A stretch of 64,000 nucleotides of DNA from SP197 sp965242595 (GTDB lineage Bacteria; Pseudomonadota; Alphaproteobacteria; SP197): assembly GCA_965242595.1 (NCBI GenBank), contig OZ251464.1:434001-498000 (forward strand), in the 5' to 3' direction. The notes under the pieces were generated by a model that was given only the letters and a program-made list of their open reading frames with translations, was not told the origin of the DNA and ran no database searches. Positions 34,808-42,665 of the stretch are shown in pieces. Position 1 is the stretch's first letter. Each line of letters begins with the position of its first letter. The position numbers and the translations under genes are program-made.

Positions 34808-36178
34808 ATGACCGGCGCAACACCCGCCCCGCCCCGCGCCGCCGGCGTCATGGACCATGCGCGCCGCACCCTGGCGCTGGCCGGGCCGGTGATCGTCGCC
34901 CGCTGCGGCATGCTGGTGATGTTCACCGTCGATACCGTCATGACAGGCCAGGCCGGCGGCGACGAGCTGGCCTGGCTGGGCATCGGCTTCGCGCCCCAGA
35001 TCACCTTGATGGTGGTCGGCATCGGCCTGCTTTCCGGCACGGTGGTGCTGGTGGCCCAGGCCGATGGCGCCGGGCGCCAGGGCGAATGCGGTCAGGTGCT
35101 GCGCATCGGCCTGCTGAACGGGCTGCTGCTGGGCCTGTTGTGGGCGGCGCTGCTGTTCGAAGGCCAGGCGATGCTGGCCCTGATGGGCCAGTCGCCGGCC
35201 CTGGCGGCGGGCGGTGGGCGCGTCATGGAGATGTTCGCCTGGGGCATGCCGGCCATCTTCCTGTTCGTCGCCGCCTCCATGTTTCTGGAAGGCATCGCCC
35301 GCCCGGCGCCGGGCATGGTGGTAACGCTGGCCGCCAATGTGGTGAATGCCGGGCTGAACTGGGTTCTGATCTATGGCCATCTCGGCTGCCCGGCGCTGGG
35401 GGCCGAAGGCGCGGCGCTGGCCACCAGCATCGTCCGCTGGCTGATGTTTCTGGCCCTTCTCGCCTATGTGCTGGCGATGGCCGACAGGCGCGCCTATGGC
35501 GTGCTGGGCCGCATCGCCGCCTTTGCCGCCCTGCAATGGCGTTTCCTGCGCCTGGGCGTGCCCATGATGCTGTCTTATGCCCTGGAAACCGGCGCCTTCA
35601 TGGTCATCGCCATGATGGCCGGCCATCTGGGCGCCGACGCCATCGCCGCCTATCAGGCCACCATCAACATCAACGCCTTCTGCTTCATGGTGGCGATCGG
35701 CATGGCAACGGCCACCGCGGTGCGGGTGGGCAACGCCATCGGCCGGGGCGACCGCCGGGCCATGGCCACCGCCGGCTGGGTTGGCACCGGCCTCATCTTT
35801 CTGGCCCTGCTGCCGCTGGCGGGGCTGATCGCCGCCTTTCCCGCCACGCTGGCCTCGTTCTACAGCAGCGATGGCGATGTGGCGGCCCTGGTGGCGACCT
35901 CGCTGCTGGTGGCCGTGCTGCTGGTTCCCGGCGATGGCTTGCAGGCGGTGCTGCTGGGCGCGCTGCGCGGGGCGGCCGATATCTGGCCCGCCGCCGCCCT
36001 GGGCGCCGTGGCTTTCTGGGTGGTGATGGTGCCGGCTTCCTGGCTGCTGGGCCGCCATCTGGAAGGCGGCGTGCCGGGGCTGATCTGGGGCGAGGTGGCG
36101 GGCATCACCGCCGCGGCGCTGCTGTTCGCCTGGCGCTTTCGCCGCATCTCCAAACGCGACATCGCGCCCTTTTCCTAG
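34808..36178 (+). CDS. MATE-family multidrug exporter
   Basis: A 456-residue inner-membrane exporter with twelve predicted helices, driven by sodium or proton gradients. Typical sequences are VIVARCGMLVMFTVDTVMTGQAGG near the start, AGGGRVMEMFAWGMPAIFLF, and the second-half repeat GVPMMLSYALETGAFMVIAMMAGHLGADAIAAYQ. The start is ATG 34808; an upstream frame overlaps the reductase in another phase. It follows the quinone reductase by 31 bp and converges on the AlkA-like gene. The protein ends in a basic tail FRRISKRDIAPFS. Cargo unknown. Confidence 0.88.
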   Translation: MTGATPAPPRAAGVMDHARRTLALAGPVIVARCGMLVMFTVDTVMTGQAGGDELAWLGIGFAPQITLMVVGIGLLSGTVVLVAQADGAGRQGECGQVLRIGLLNGLLLGLLWAALLFEGQAMLALMGQSPALAAGGGRVMEMFAWGMPAIFLFVAASMFLEGIARPAPGMVVTLAANVVNAGLNWVLIYGHLGCPALGAEGAALATSIVRWLMFLALLAYVLAMADRRAYGVLGRIAAFAALQWRFLRLGVPMMLSYALETGAFMVIAMMAGHLGADAIAAYQATININAFCFMVAIGMATATAVRVGNAIGRGDRRAMATAGWVGTGLIFLALLPLAGLIAAFPATLASFYSSDGDVAALVATSLLVAVLLVPGDGLQAVLLGALRGAADIWPAAALGAVAFWVVMVPASWLLGRHLEGGVPGLIWGEVAGITAAALLFAWRFRRISKRDIAPFS

Positions 36179-36203
36179 GCGGCGGCCCGCCAACCCAGAC
36201 GCT

Positions 36204-36854
36204 TCAGGCGGCGGTGGCGTCGCGGCGATAGGATGCCCACAGCAGCCTTGCCGCCACCGCCCGCCACGGCCGCCAGGCTTCGGCCATCGCCTGCAGCTGG
36301 CGCCCGTCCGGGCGTTGCGGCAGGGCGAACAGGGTGGCGGCGGCGCTTTGCAGGGCAACATCGCCCGCCGGCCAGGCGTCGGCCCGCCCCAGGCAGGAAA
36401 GCAGGTAGATTTCCGCGCTCCACGGCCCGATGCCGGGCAGGGCGGTCAGCGCGCGGCGGGCCCGGTCGTCGGCCATGGCTTCCAGCCGCGTGAACAGGCC
36501 GTCGCGGCAGGCGGCGGCGGTGGCGTGAAAGGCGCGCGCCTTGGTCCGGGTCAGCCCCAGGGCGCGCAGCTTCTCGATGTCGCAGGCCAGCACCGAGGCC
36601 GGCGCGTCCAGGCGCATGGCGGCGCCCAGACGCGCCATAATGGCTGCCGCCGCCCGGCGCGAAATCGATTGTTCGCCGATGATGGTCAGCATGGCGGCCA
36701 TCCCCGGCCGCGCCAGCCGCAGCGGCGGTGGCGTCTGGGCCAGGGCGGCGAAGGCGGGCTCCAGCCGCACCAGCGCCGCCATGCCTTCCGCCAGCGCCTG
36801 CGGCGTGGCGATCCGCAGCGGCCCCGTCACGCCGTTGTCAGACACGCTGGGCAT
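36204..36854 (-). CDS. DNA-3-methyladenine glycosylase II-like (HhH-GPD)
   Basis: A 216-residue base-excision glycosylase. The helix-hairpin-helix is LTALPGIGPWSAEIYLLSCLGRADAW with the catalytic Asp in PAGDVAL just after it. The N-terminal half has MLTIIGEQSISRRAAAAIMARLG, the usual helix pair. It removes alkylated purines from DNA. Start ATG at 36852-36854 begins MPSVSDNG; a longer frame reaches across the divergent DUF1989 start and is rejected. The N-terminal TBP-like domain of E. coli AlkA is absent, as in small Rhodospirillales members. It is divergent from DUF1989 and converges on MATE. Confidence 0.85.
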   Translation of the reverse strand: MPSVSDNGVTGPLRIATPQALAEGMAALVRLEPAFAALAQTPPPLRLARPGMAAMLTIIGEQSISRRAAAAIMARLGAAMRLDAPASVLACDIEKLRALGLTRTKARAFHATAAACRDGLFTRLEAMADDRARRALTALPGIGPWSAEIYLLSCLGRADAWPAGDVALQSAAATLFALPQRPDGRQLQAMAEAWRPWRAVAARLLWASYRRDATAA

Positions 36855-36936
36855 TGCGCCGCCCGCCGCAATGGCGACAATGCCGGGCCGCGGGGTGGGC
36901 CGCAGTGGCGCGCCCTGCCAACGCGGGAGGGAAAGC

Positions 36937-37533
36937 ATGGGCGCGATGGAAACGGTGCCGGCGCGCAGCGGCAAGGCGGTGCGCCTGCAAGCGGGCCAGC
37001 GGATCGCAATCGTCAACAGCCATGGCAAGCAGGTGGTGGACACCTGGGCCTTCAACGCCGCCGACCTGGCCGAATATATGGCGATGGACGCCACCCGCGC
37101 CTGGAATCTGCGCATGTCGCCCATCGTCGGCGACAGCCTGATCACCAACCGGCGCCGCCCCATCCTGACCCTGGAGGAAGACACCTCGCCCGGGCGCCAC
37201 GATACCCAGATGGCGGCCTGCGACCGCTGGCGCTATGCCCTGCTGGGGGTGGAGGGCTATCACGACAATTGCGCCGACAATCTGGCCGCCGCCCTGGCCG
37301 CCCTGGGGCTGAAGGCCAGCCACACCCCGGCGCCGCTGAATCTGTTCATGAACATCCCCTGGGGCGAAGACGGCGCGCTGGCCTTCGAGGCGCCGCTGTC
37401 GCGCCCGGGCGACAAGGTGGTGCTGCGGGCCGAGATCGATTGCGTGGTGGCCATGTCGGCCTGCCCGCAGGATATCCTGCCCATCAACGGCCGCGCCTGC
37501 GCCCCCACCGAGGCGCATTTCGAGGTGGGTTAG
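36937..37533 (+). CDS. DUF1989 (urea carboxylase-associated) protein
   Basis: A 198-residue protein of the urea carboxylase-associated family (DUF1989). Visible family sequence: IVNSHGKQVVDTWAFNAADLAEYM, TSPGRHDTQMAACDRWRY, and GYHDNCADNL. His and Cys here likely bind metal. Paired members in other bacteria make up carboxyguanidine deiminase in guanidine use, but a lone member such as this may act on another carboxylated nitrogen compound. GGGAGGGAA (36925-36933) supports ATG 36937. It stands alone; the divergent gene is AlkA-like. No urea carboxylase or guanidine riboswitch is nearby, so the specific reaction is unknown. Confidence 0.8.
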   Translation: MGAMETVPARSGKAVRLQAGQRIAIVNSHGKQVVDTWAFNAADLAEYMAMDATRAWNLRMSPIVGDSLITNRRRPILTLEEDTSPGRHDTQMAACDRWRYALLGVEGYHDNCADNLAAALAALGLKASHTPAPLNLFMNIPWGEDGALAFEAPLSRPGDKVVLRAEIDCVVAMSACPQDILPINGRACAPTEAHFEVG

Positions 37534-37605
37534 CGCCCGGCGGCGCGGCGCCCGTGCGTCGTGGTCTCTCGCTCATGGCGTTTGCACGTTAGCATGGGAT
37601 CGATG

Positions 37606-39108
37606 TCAAAGCATGGCCTGGTCGCGGATCATGTCGCTTTGCATGGGTTTGCCGGTGAAGGGGTCGGCTAGCGAAGGCAAGTCCGGCTTGCGGTCGTCGA
37701 AGAAATCGGCCATCGACCACAGCTGCACCTTGGGATATTTGTTCGCGCCCAGCGTGAAATATCCCTCTGCACGGGCCTTGGCTAGCGCACCCGCGGACGT
37801 CACCTTGTCAACAGTGATGTAGATACCCAAGGCGGCCTTATTCGCGGAAACCGTGTGCAAAAAGTCACGCAATTGGCTCAGCATAAATTTACCGCCCTTA
37901 ACTTGCGCCAAAACGAGGCCGGAGGTTGCTAGCACCTTGCCGCGTCCATCTATACCACCATCGCCTACCTGGCGGCTATTGGGCATCATGCCCGGGATGC
38001 GAGTCACCGCCCATTTCTCGAAATCTAATGGTTTGTTTTTCGCCATTTGCCGGGCAGTCTCTAAGTCGACGGGGATGCCATGCACAGAGACCGATTTGTT
38101 TTGTATGCGACGGTTCTTCACGAGGTCGATGGCGAAAGGCGAGATGTCGATGCCGAGCCACTTGCGGTGCAAGCGGTTAGCTACGTCTACTGTGGTTCCA
38201 CAGCCACAGAAAGGGTCGAGCACCAAATCACCCCGGTTGCTGCTAGCTTTGATAATGCGCTCAAGCAACACTTTAGGCTTTTGAGTAGGATAGCCTAAAT
38301 TTTCCTTAGCGTTTCCTTTCAGGAAGGAAATCTTCCAAACATTATCTAACACTTTCTTGTTTTCAGGTAGGTTGAAATCTACCACAATATCGTTATCTTT
38401 TAGCTTCCTTCCAAGCTCCTTCGTTTTAACCCTTATCTTAGACTTGGCAGGGTTATCATTAATGTGCTTTGCTTCTTTGTAATACAGCACGCCATCTCGT
38501 AATTTGGACTTCCACCTATTGTACAATTCATTCGGTTGATCGGAATGCACCCTTGAAAATTGATATTGGTCAGACTTGACATAAAAGAAAATAGTATCAG
38601 TATTCGAGGTGAATTTCTCTGACGCTATTCCGATTTTCGGATGATGCCATATAATCTCATTCCTGAAGTTGCGACTCCCGAAGATGGCGTCCATCAGAAT
38701 CTTGAGATAGTGGCTTGCCGTGGGATCGCAGTGAAGGTAAATGCTGCCTGTGTTCTTGAGGAGGCGACGAATTTCACTAAGCCGTTCCGCCATATACGAC
38801 AAATAGGCCATCATACCGCTGTTTCCAAGGATGGTATGGAGCCCAGCAATGGCAGCATGGGCTGGTTTTGCCAGGGCCCGCTTGAAAGCTCCTATTCTGT
38901 CCTCCGCCGCTTCGTCCCAGTGCCAGGTATCCTCAAAAGCTAGCGTTTGTTGCCTGTCAGGGTCGCGTTTATCTCCGAACAGGATATTGTAGTTGGATTT
39001 GCTATTGAATGGCGGATCCAGGTAGCACAGATCGACGATCTCGTCTGGCCATCTCTGCATCACCTCGAGGCAATCGCCGTAATACAGCGCGTTGGGTTCG
39101 ACCTTCAT
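37606..39108 (-). CDS. DNA methyltransferase fused to C-terminal Mrr-like restriction domain
   Basis: A 500-residue fusion. The N-terminal methyltransferase has DPPF at residues 31-34, SIYLHCDPTASHYLK, and the SAM loop GDLVLDPFCGCGTT, closely matching the protein at 31.9-33.4 kb. The C-terminal half has a PD-(D/E)XK pattern of Mrr type: GGIDGRG (Asp387) and LAQVKGG (Gln402-x-Lys404), followed by helices. One chain would thus methylate and cut. GC is far below the chromosome (30% over 38341-38400), so it looks recently acquired. It lies between DUF1989 and the ProX unit. No separate specificity gene is near. The catalytic residues are read directly; target site unknown. Confidence 0.85.
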   Translation of the reverse strand: MKVEPNALYYGDCLEVMQRWPDEIVDLCYLDPPFNSKSNYNILFGDKRDPDRQQTLAFEDTWHWDEAAEDRIGAFKRALAKPAHAAIAGLHTILGNSGMMAYLSYMAERLSEIRRLLKNTGSIYLHCDPTASHYLKILMDAIFGSRNFRNEIIWHHPKIGIASEKFTSNTDTIFFYVKSDQYQFSRVHSDQPNELYNRWKSKLRDGVLYYKEAKHINDNPAKSKIRVKTKELGRKLKDNDIVVDFNLPENKKVLDNVWKISFLKGNAKENLGYPTQKPKVLLERIIKASSNRGDLVLDPFCGCGTTVDVANRLHRKWLGIDISPFAIDLVKNRRIQNKSVSVHGIPVDLETARQMAKNKPLDFEKWAVTRIPGMMPNSRQVGDGGIDGRGKVLATSGLVLAQVKGGKFMLSQLRDFLHTVSANKAALGIYITVDKVTSAGALAKARAEGYFTLGANKYPKVQLWSMADFFDDRKPDLPSLADPFTGKPMQSDMIRDQAML

Positions 39109-39522
39109 ACCGCACTCCCAGAAGGGGCACGGCCACCGCTATAGGCGTGCGCCAGCAGATCCGTCACGAATTCATCCATGGTTCGGCTTCGCTTCCCTCC
39201 ACCCCCAAGGCGCCGCCTCTCCTTGCGACCTTACACCCGCCCCTCCCTCCCGGCAAGGCCCCCACCCGCCGCGCCTCCCGCACCCCATATGCGTCAGATT
39301 CGGACGCATATCCGCCCTCTGCGGCCATCGCCCGCGCCAGCTTCCTCCCACCGGGCGGCGGGCGCGGACCGCCCATGGCGGCCTTGCCGACGCCACGACG
39401 CAGCGGCAAGATGGGCTTGCGCGCGCGGCCGGTCTGGCGCATAGAGGCCGGGGCCGGGGGGACGCAGAAGCCCTGCCTGGCCGCAGACGCCCGCATCGAT
39501 TCCAACATGGGAGACACGCACC
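39109..39522. other. Intergenic region upstream of the ProX-like gene
   Basis: About 414 bases without a convincing gene. The stretch starts with the upstream region of the methyltransferase-Mrr gene, then a C-rich segment (39200-39290), then the palindrome described separately. Short frames on either strand show no family resemblance. No clear -35/-10 pair was found in front of the binding-protein gene; its regulatory sequence probably lies after 39280. Confidence 0.6.
39287..39311. promoter_or_regulatory. Perfect 9-bp-arm palindrome, candidate operator
   Basis: ATATGCGTC (39287-39295) and its exact complement GACGCATAT (39303-39311) are separated by seven bases (39296-39302). The site lies 212 bp upstream of the ProX-like start and about 180 bp upstream of the methyltransferase-Mrr start. 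The symmetry suits a dimeric regulator. There is no run of T after it, so a terminator is unlikely. No regulator gene is adjacent, so the protein that binds is not known. Confidence 0.6.
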
Positions 39523-40488
39523 ATGAACCTCAACCGCACCATCCTGGCCGGCACGGCCGCCCTGGCCCTGGGCATCGCGCAGGGGGCCGGCGCCCAGGCC
39601 ATCCCCGAGACCGACGAGCCGATCCGCCTGGCCATGAACGAATGGACCGGCGCCCATATCAGCACCGCCGTGGCCGGCGAAGTGCTGAAGCGCATGGGCT
39701 ACAACGTGGAATACGTCACCGCCGGCTATTACCCGCAGATCGAGGCCGTGGCCGCCGGCGACCTGGACGCCACGCTGGAGATCTGGAGCTCCAATGTGGG
39801 CGAGGCCTGGGACGACGTGTTCGCCGCCGAGACGGCGGTGATCGTCGGCATCTCCGGGCTGAAGCCGCAGGAGGCCTGGTATGTGCCGGCCTATGTGGTG
39901 GACCGGTGCCCGGGGCTGCCCAGCTGGGAGGCGCTGAACGATTGCGCCGACCTGTTCGCCACCCCCGAGACGCTGCCTTCCGGCCGTTTCCTGGACTATC
40001 CGGCCGAATGGGGCGACAGCAATGTGCATCGCATCGAGGCCCTGGGGCTGGATTATGTTTCGATCCCTTCGGGCGGCGAGGGGGCGCTGGTGGCCGAGAT
40101 CAAATCGGCCGTGAGCCGCGAGGCGCCGCTGATCCTGATGTTCTGGGAGCCGCACTGGATCCACGCCCAGGTCGATCTGCAACGGGTGTATCTGCCGGAA
40201 TATTACGACGGCTGCCACGACGACCCGTCGCTGGGCATCAACCCCGAGCTGGCCTGGGATTGCGACTGGGCGGGCGGCGAAATCTGGAAGGTGGCCAACC
40301 CCGGGCTGGAGCAATCGCACCCCGGCGCCTGGGGCCTGATCGAGGCCTATTCCATCGACAACGCCGAACAGGCCTGGATGATGTCGGAGATCGACGACGA
40401 GGGCCGCGACCTGCTGGAGGTGGTGAACGAGTGGCTGGACGCCAACTCCGACCGGGTCCAGGCCTGGATCGACCGGGCGAGCATGTAG
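39523..40488 (+). CDS. Glycine betaine/choline-type ABC substrate-binding protein (ProX/OpuAC)
   Basis: A periplasmic binding protein of 321 residues. A signal peptide (LNRTILAGTAALALGIAQGAGAQA) is followed by IRLAMNEWTGAHISTAVAGEVLKRMGYNVEYV, the OpuAC opening. Later EIWSSNVGEAWDD and MFWEPHWIHAQVDL contain Trp residues of the type that form the cage for quaternary ammonium groups. Start ATG 39523 has GGGAGAC nearby. No permease or ATPase is adjacent, so it is an orphan. A terminator follows 65 bp after the stop, marking a single-gene transcript. The ligand is probably a quaternary ammonium compound, given the family. Confidence 0.87.
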   Translation: MNLNRTILAGTAALALGIAQGAGAQAIPETDEPIRLAMNEWTGAHISTAVAGEVLKRMGYNVEYVTAGYYPQIEAVAAGDLDATLEIWSSNVGEAWDDVFAAETAVIVGISGLKPQEAWYVPAYVVDRCPGLPSWEALNDCADLFATPETLPSGRFLDYPAEWGDSNVHRIEALGLDYVSIPSGGEGALVAEIKSAVSREAPLILMFWEPHWIHAQVDLQRVYLPEYYDGCHDDPSLGINPELAWDCDWAGGEIWKVANPGLEQSHPGAWGLIEAYSIDNAEQAWMMSEIDDEGRDLLEVVNEWLDANSDRVQAWIDRASM

Positions 40489-40552
40489 CCCCGCTTCGGG
40501 GCTGAGCCCCGGACGGAGAGCCGCGCGGGACGCACCGCGCGGGGGTGTTGCG

Positions 40553-40587
40553 AAGGCCGGGCCTGCCGCATCCGGGGGCCCGGCCTT
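40553..40587 (+). terminator. Rho-independent-type hairpin after the ProX-like gene
   Basis: AAGGCCGGGCC (40553-40563) pairs perfectly with GGCCCGGCCTT (40577-40587), loop 13 bases, followed by CTGTTAT. An earlier hairpin AGCCCC-GCTTC-GGGGCT (40487-40503) overlaps the stop codon and may help. The position, between the ProX-like gene and the convergent hydrolase, suits termination in either direction. The tail is only partly T-rich. Confidence 0.7.
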
Positions 40588-40603
40588 CTGTTATGGCGAG
40601 CCC

Positions 40604-41506
40604 TCAGGGCGCGCCGCCGCGCTGGCGCAGAAAGGCGGCGATCCTCTCCACGGCCGCTGCCGCCTCTGGCAGCATGGGCAGGAAATGGTGCCAGACATGG
40701 GGCGCCCCCTGCTCGATCTCCAGCACCACCTCGATCCCGGCGGCCCGGGCGCGCTGGGCGAAAACGGTGGCATCGGTGATCAACACCTCCGCCGTGCCCA
40801 CCTGGATCAGCAGCGGCGGCAGGCCAGCGAGATCGGCGAATATGGGCGAGGCCAGGGGATGCCGGGCGTCGCCGCCGGCCAGATAGGCCGCGGCCATGCG
40901 GTGCAGCGAGGCGATGGTGACCATGGGATCTGCGGCTTCGTCGGCGCTGGCCCAGCCGGTTTCGCCGGCCAGGTCGGTCCAGGGCGAGATCAGAACGGCG
41001 CATCCGGGCAGGGCGTCGCCGCCATCGCGCAGGGCCAGCAGAGCGGCCGCCGCCAGCCCGCCACCGGCCGAATCGCCCGCCAGCGCCAGCCTGCCAGGGG
41101 CGATGCCCCGCCCGGCCAGCGCCCGACAGGCGGCCACCGCATCGTCCAGCGCGGCCGGGAAGGGGTGTTCCGGCGCCAGGCGGTAATCCAGCGCGAACAC
41201 CGGGCAGCCGGCCGCCAGGGCCAGGCGGGAGGTGAGCGCCTCGTGGCTGGCGACGCTGCCGGTGGTGTAGCCGCCGCCGTGGAGATAGAGCAGCGCGCGG
41301 CTTTCGTCCGCGCCTTCGCCCTGGAAGCGCACCGCCGGCACGCCGGCCAGGGCGTCGGCCACCGCATGGGCGGCGGGGGCGGCGGGAAACTCGCGCGCCA
41401 GGGCGTCGTAATCGGCGCGCATCGCCTGCCAACTGGCATCGGCATCGGCCGCCGCCTTCTCCCGTTCCAGCCGGGCGACCAGCCGCCGCATCTCCTCACT
41501 GGCCAT
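40604..41506 (-). CDS. Alpha/beta hydrolase of the hormone-sensitive-lipase family
   Basis: An esterase/lipase of 300 residues. The oxyanion hole is HGGGYTTG, the nucleophile elbow GDSAGGG, and the later acid and His lie near VLITDATVF and HVWHHFLPM. The core is preceded by a helix-rich cap (MRRLVARLEREKAAADADASWQAM). It hydrolyses short-chain esters. The start ATG at 41504-41506 is chosen because upstream sequence in the same frame has no family likeness. It converges on the ProX-like gene and is divergent from the rhodanese by 114 bp. Cytoplasmic by lack of a signal. Confidence 0.87.
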   Translation of the reverse strand: MASEEMRRLVARLEREKAAADADASWQAMRADYDALAREFPAAPAAHAVADALAGVPAVRFQGEGADESRALLYLHGGGYTTGSVASHEALTSRLALAAGCPVFALDYRLAPEHPFPAALDDAVAACRALAGRGIAPGRLALAGDSAGGGLAAAALLALRDGGDALPGCAVLISPWTDLAGETGWASADEAADPMVTIASLHRMAAAYLAGGDARHPLASPIFADLAGLPPLLIQVGTAEVLITDATVFAQRARAAGIEVVLEIEQGAPHVWHHFLPMLPEAAAAVERIAAFLRQRGGAP

Positions 41507-41620
41507 GGCGTTCCCTCCACCGGACGGGCGCAGCCTGACACGCGCCGGCGGCGGGCGCCAGGCTTGCGGGGCGCGGCGGGCCGGCCCATCCTGGCCGCGG
41601 CGGCGCGAGGACCGGCGGCG

Positions 41621-42019
41621 ATGGCAGGCTATGGCGGCGATGTGACAGCGCAGGCGGCCTTCGCAGCCGCAAGCCAGGGCGCGGCGCTGCTGATCGATGT
41701 GCGCAGCCGGGCGGAATGGCGCCAGGACGGGGTGCCGGACCTTGCCGCCACCCGCTTTGTGGAATGGCAGCAGGCGCCCGATGGCAGGCTGAATCCGGAT
41801 TTCGCCCGGCAATGCGTGGCGGCGGGCCTGGAGCAGGGGCGGGCGGCCTTTTTCCTGTGCCGCATCGGTGTGCGCTCGCGCCATGCGGCCATCGCCATGA
41901 CGGCCCTGGGCTTTGGCCCCTGCTACAACATCGCCGCGGGCTGGGAAGGCGACGGCGGCTGGCAGGGCGCCGGCCTGCCCTGGCGCCGCGACGAAGGGGC
42001 ACAGCCCGGCAGGGCTTGA
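41621..42019 (+). CDS. Rhodanese-like sulfurtransferase
   Basis: A single-domain rhodanese of 132 residues. The domain opens with ALLIDVRSRAEW and carries the catalytic Cys80 in FLCRIGVRSRHAA (CxxGxR loop). It closes with AAGWEGD, common in the family. Such proteins move sulfane sulfur to acceptors. Start ATG 41621. The stop TGA lies inside the RpoH-like promoter of the hsp20 gene that follows after 134 bp. The protein is cytoplasmic and probably independent. The partner protein is unknown. Confidence 0.85.
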   Translation: MAGYGGDVTAQAAFAAASQGAALLIDVRSRAEWRQDGVPDLAATRFVEWQQAPDGRLNPDFARQCVAAGLEQGRAAFFLCRIGVRSRHAAIAMTALGFGPCYNIAAGWEGDGGWQGAGLPWRRDEGAQPGRA

Positions 42020-42042
42020 AACCGCCCCCGCCCCGCCTAGAT
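42015..42042 (+). promoter_or_regulatory. RpoH (heat-shock)-like promoter of hsp20
   Basis: CTTGAAA (42015-42021) matches the -35 of RpoH promoters. After 13 bases comes GCCTAGAT (42035-42042), matching five of the seven specified positions of the CCCCATNT -10. It overlaps the rhodanese stop and lies 112 bp upstream of the Hsp20 ATG. The same layout with a 13-base gap is seen before the peroxiredoxin at 54.5 kb. Identification is by consensus and context only. Confidence 0.45.
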
Positions 42043-42153
42043 CCAGAATGTGCCCGGCACCTGCCGAAGACGGGGGTGCGGACGGGCACAGAGGCCCCGC
42101 CCGCAGAGGGGGGCCACTCAACCGCATGTTGCTCGCTGTGGAGGATATGCACC

Positions 42154-42612
42154 ATGACCCGTTTCGACTTTTCCCCCCTGTTCCGCCAGACCGTCGGCTT
42201 CGACCGCATGATGAGCCTGCTCGAGGCCGGTGCGGGCGAAGACGGCTACCCGCCCTACAACATCGAGAAGGTGGGCGAGAACGAATACCGCATCACCATG
42301 GCGGTGGCCGGTTTTCGCGAGAGCGACCTGAAGGTGGAGGCGCGGGACGGCACCGTGACCGTTTCCGGCGAGATCGCCAGGGAGCGGGACGAAGGCCGCA
42401 CCTATCTCTACCGCGGCATCGCCGGGCGCAATTTCCGGCGCAGCTTCCAGCTGGCCGACCATGTCCGCGTCCACGGCGCGGCGCTGGAGAACGGCCTGCT
42501 GCATGTGGACCTGGTGCGCGAGCTGCCCGAGGCCCTGAAGCCCCGGACCATCGAGATCAAGAGCCAGGGCGAAATCAAGAGCCAGGGCGCGCCCAGGCAG
42601 ATCGCCGCCTGA
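42154..42612 (+). CDS. Small heat-shock protein Hsp20 (IbpA-like)
   Basis: A small heat-shock chaperone of 152 residues that holds unfolding proteins in the cytoplasm. The alpha-crystallin core (about residues 33-125) has YPPYNIEKVGENEYRITMAVAG, DGTVTVSGEI and RGIAGRNFRRSFQLADHVRVHGA, then ENGLLHVDL. The C-terminus carries IEI, the IXI oligomerisation element, followed by a six-residue tandem duplication, EIKSQG-EIKSQG, unusual for the family. The start ATG 42154 has GAGGA 13 bases upstream. An RpoH-like promoter precedes it and a strong hairpin follows. Regulation by heat is inferred. Confidence 0.93.
   Translation: MTRFDFSPLFRQTVGFDRMMSLLEAGAGEDGYPPYNIEKVGENEYRITMAVAGFRESDLKVEARDGTVTVSGEIARERDEGRTYLYRGIAGRNFRRSFQLADHVRVHGAALENGLLHVDLVRELPEALKPRTIEIKSQGEIKSQGAPRQIAA
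42553..42588 (+). repeat. 18-bp tandem duplication in the hsp20 C-terminus
   Basis: Two 18-bp units (42553-42570 and 42571-42588), GAGATCAAGAGCCAGGGC and GAAATCAAGAGCCAGGGC, differ at one base and encode EIKSQG twice. The unit keeps the frame, so it is an in-frame slippage product. It places a second EIK just behind the IXI element of the C-terminal extension of Hsp20, where it could alter oligomer contacts. Confidence 0.85.
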
Positions 42613-42616
42613 CGAA

Positions 42617-42651
42617 AGGCAGCGCCGGGCCCCGGCCCGGCGCCTGCTTTC
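42617..42651. terminator. Bidirectional hairpin between hsp20 and GntR gene
   Basis: GCGCCGGGCC (42622-42631) and GGCCCGGCGC (42634-42643) form a perfect GC-rich stem with a very short loop. Outside it, GAAAG and CTTTC can pair with a bulge, giving A-rich and T-rich flanks (CTGCTTTC at 42644-42651). It sits between the convergent hsp20 and GntR genes and would serve both. The T run is short. Confidence 0.7.
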
Positions 42652-42665
42652 GCGCCGCCAGCGGT

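Noticed and set aside
30710..39108. Integrative element or prophage carrying the methyltransferases
   Set aside because: No integrase, transposase, tRNA target, terminal repeats or phage genes were found; the AT-rich parts are limited to the methyltransferase genes, with ordinary GC-rich genes between.
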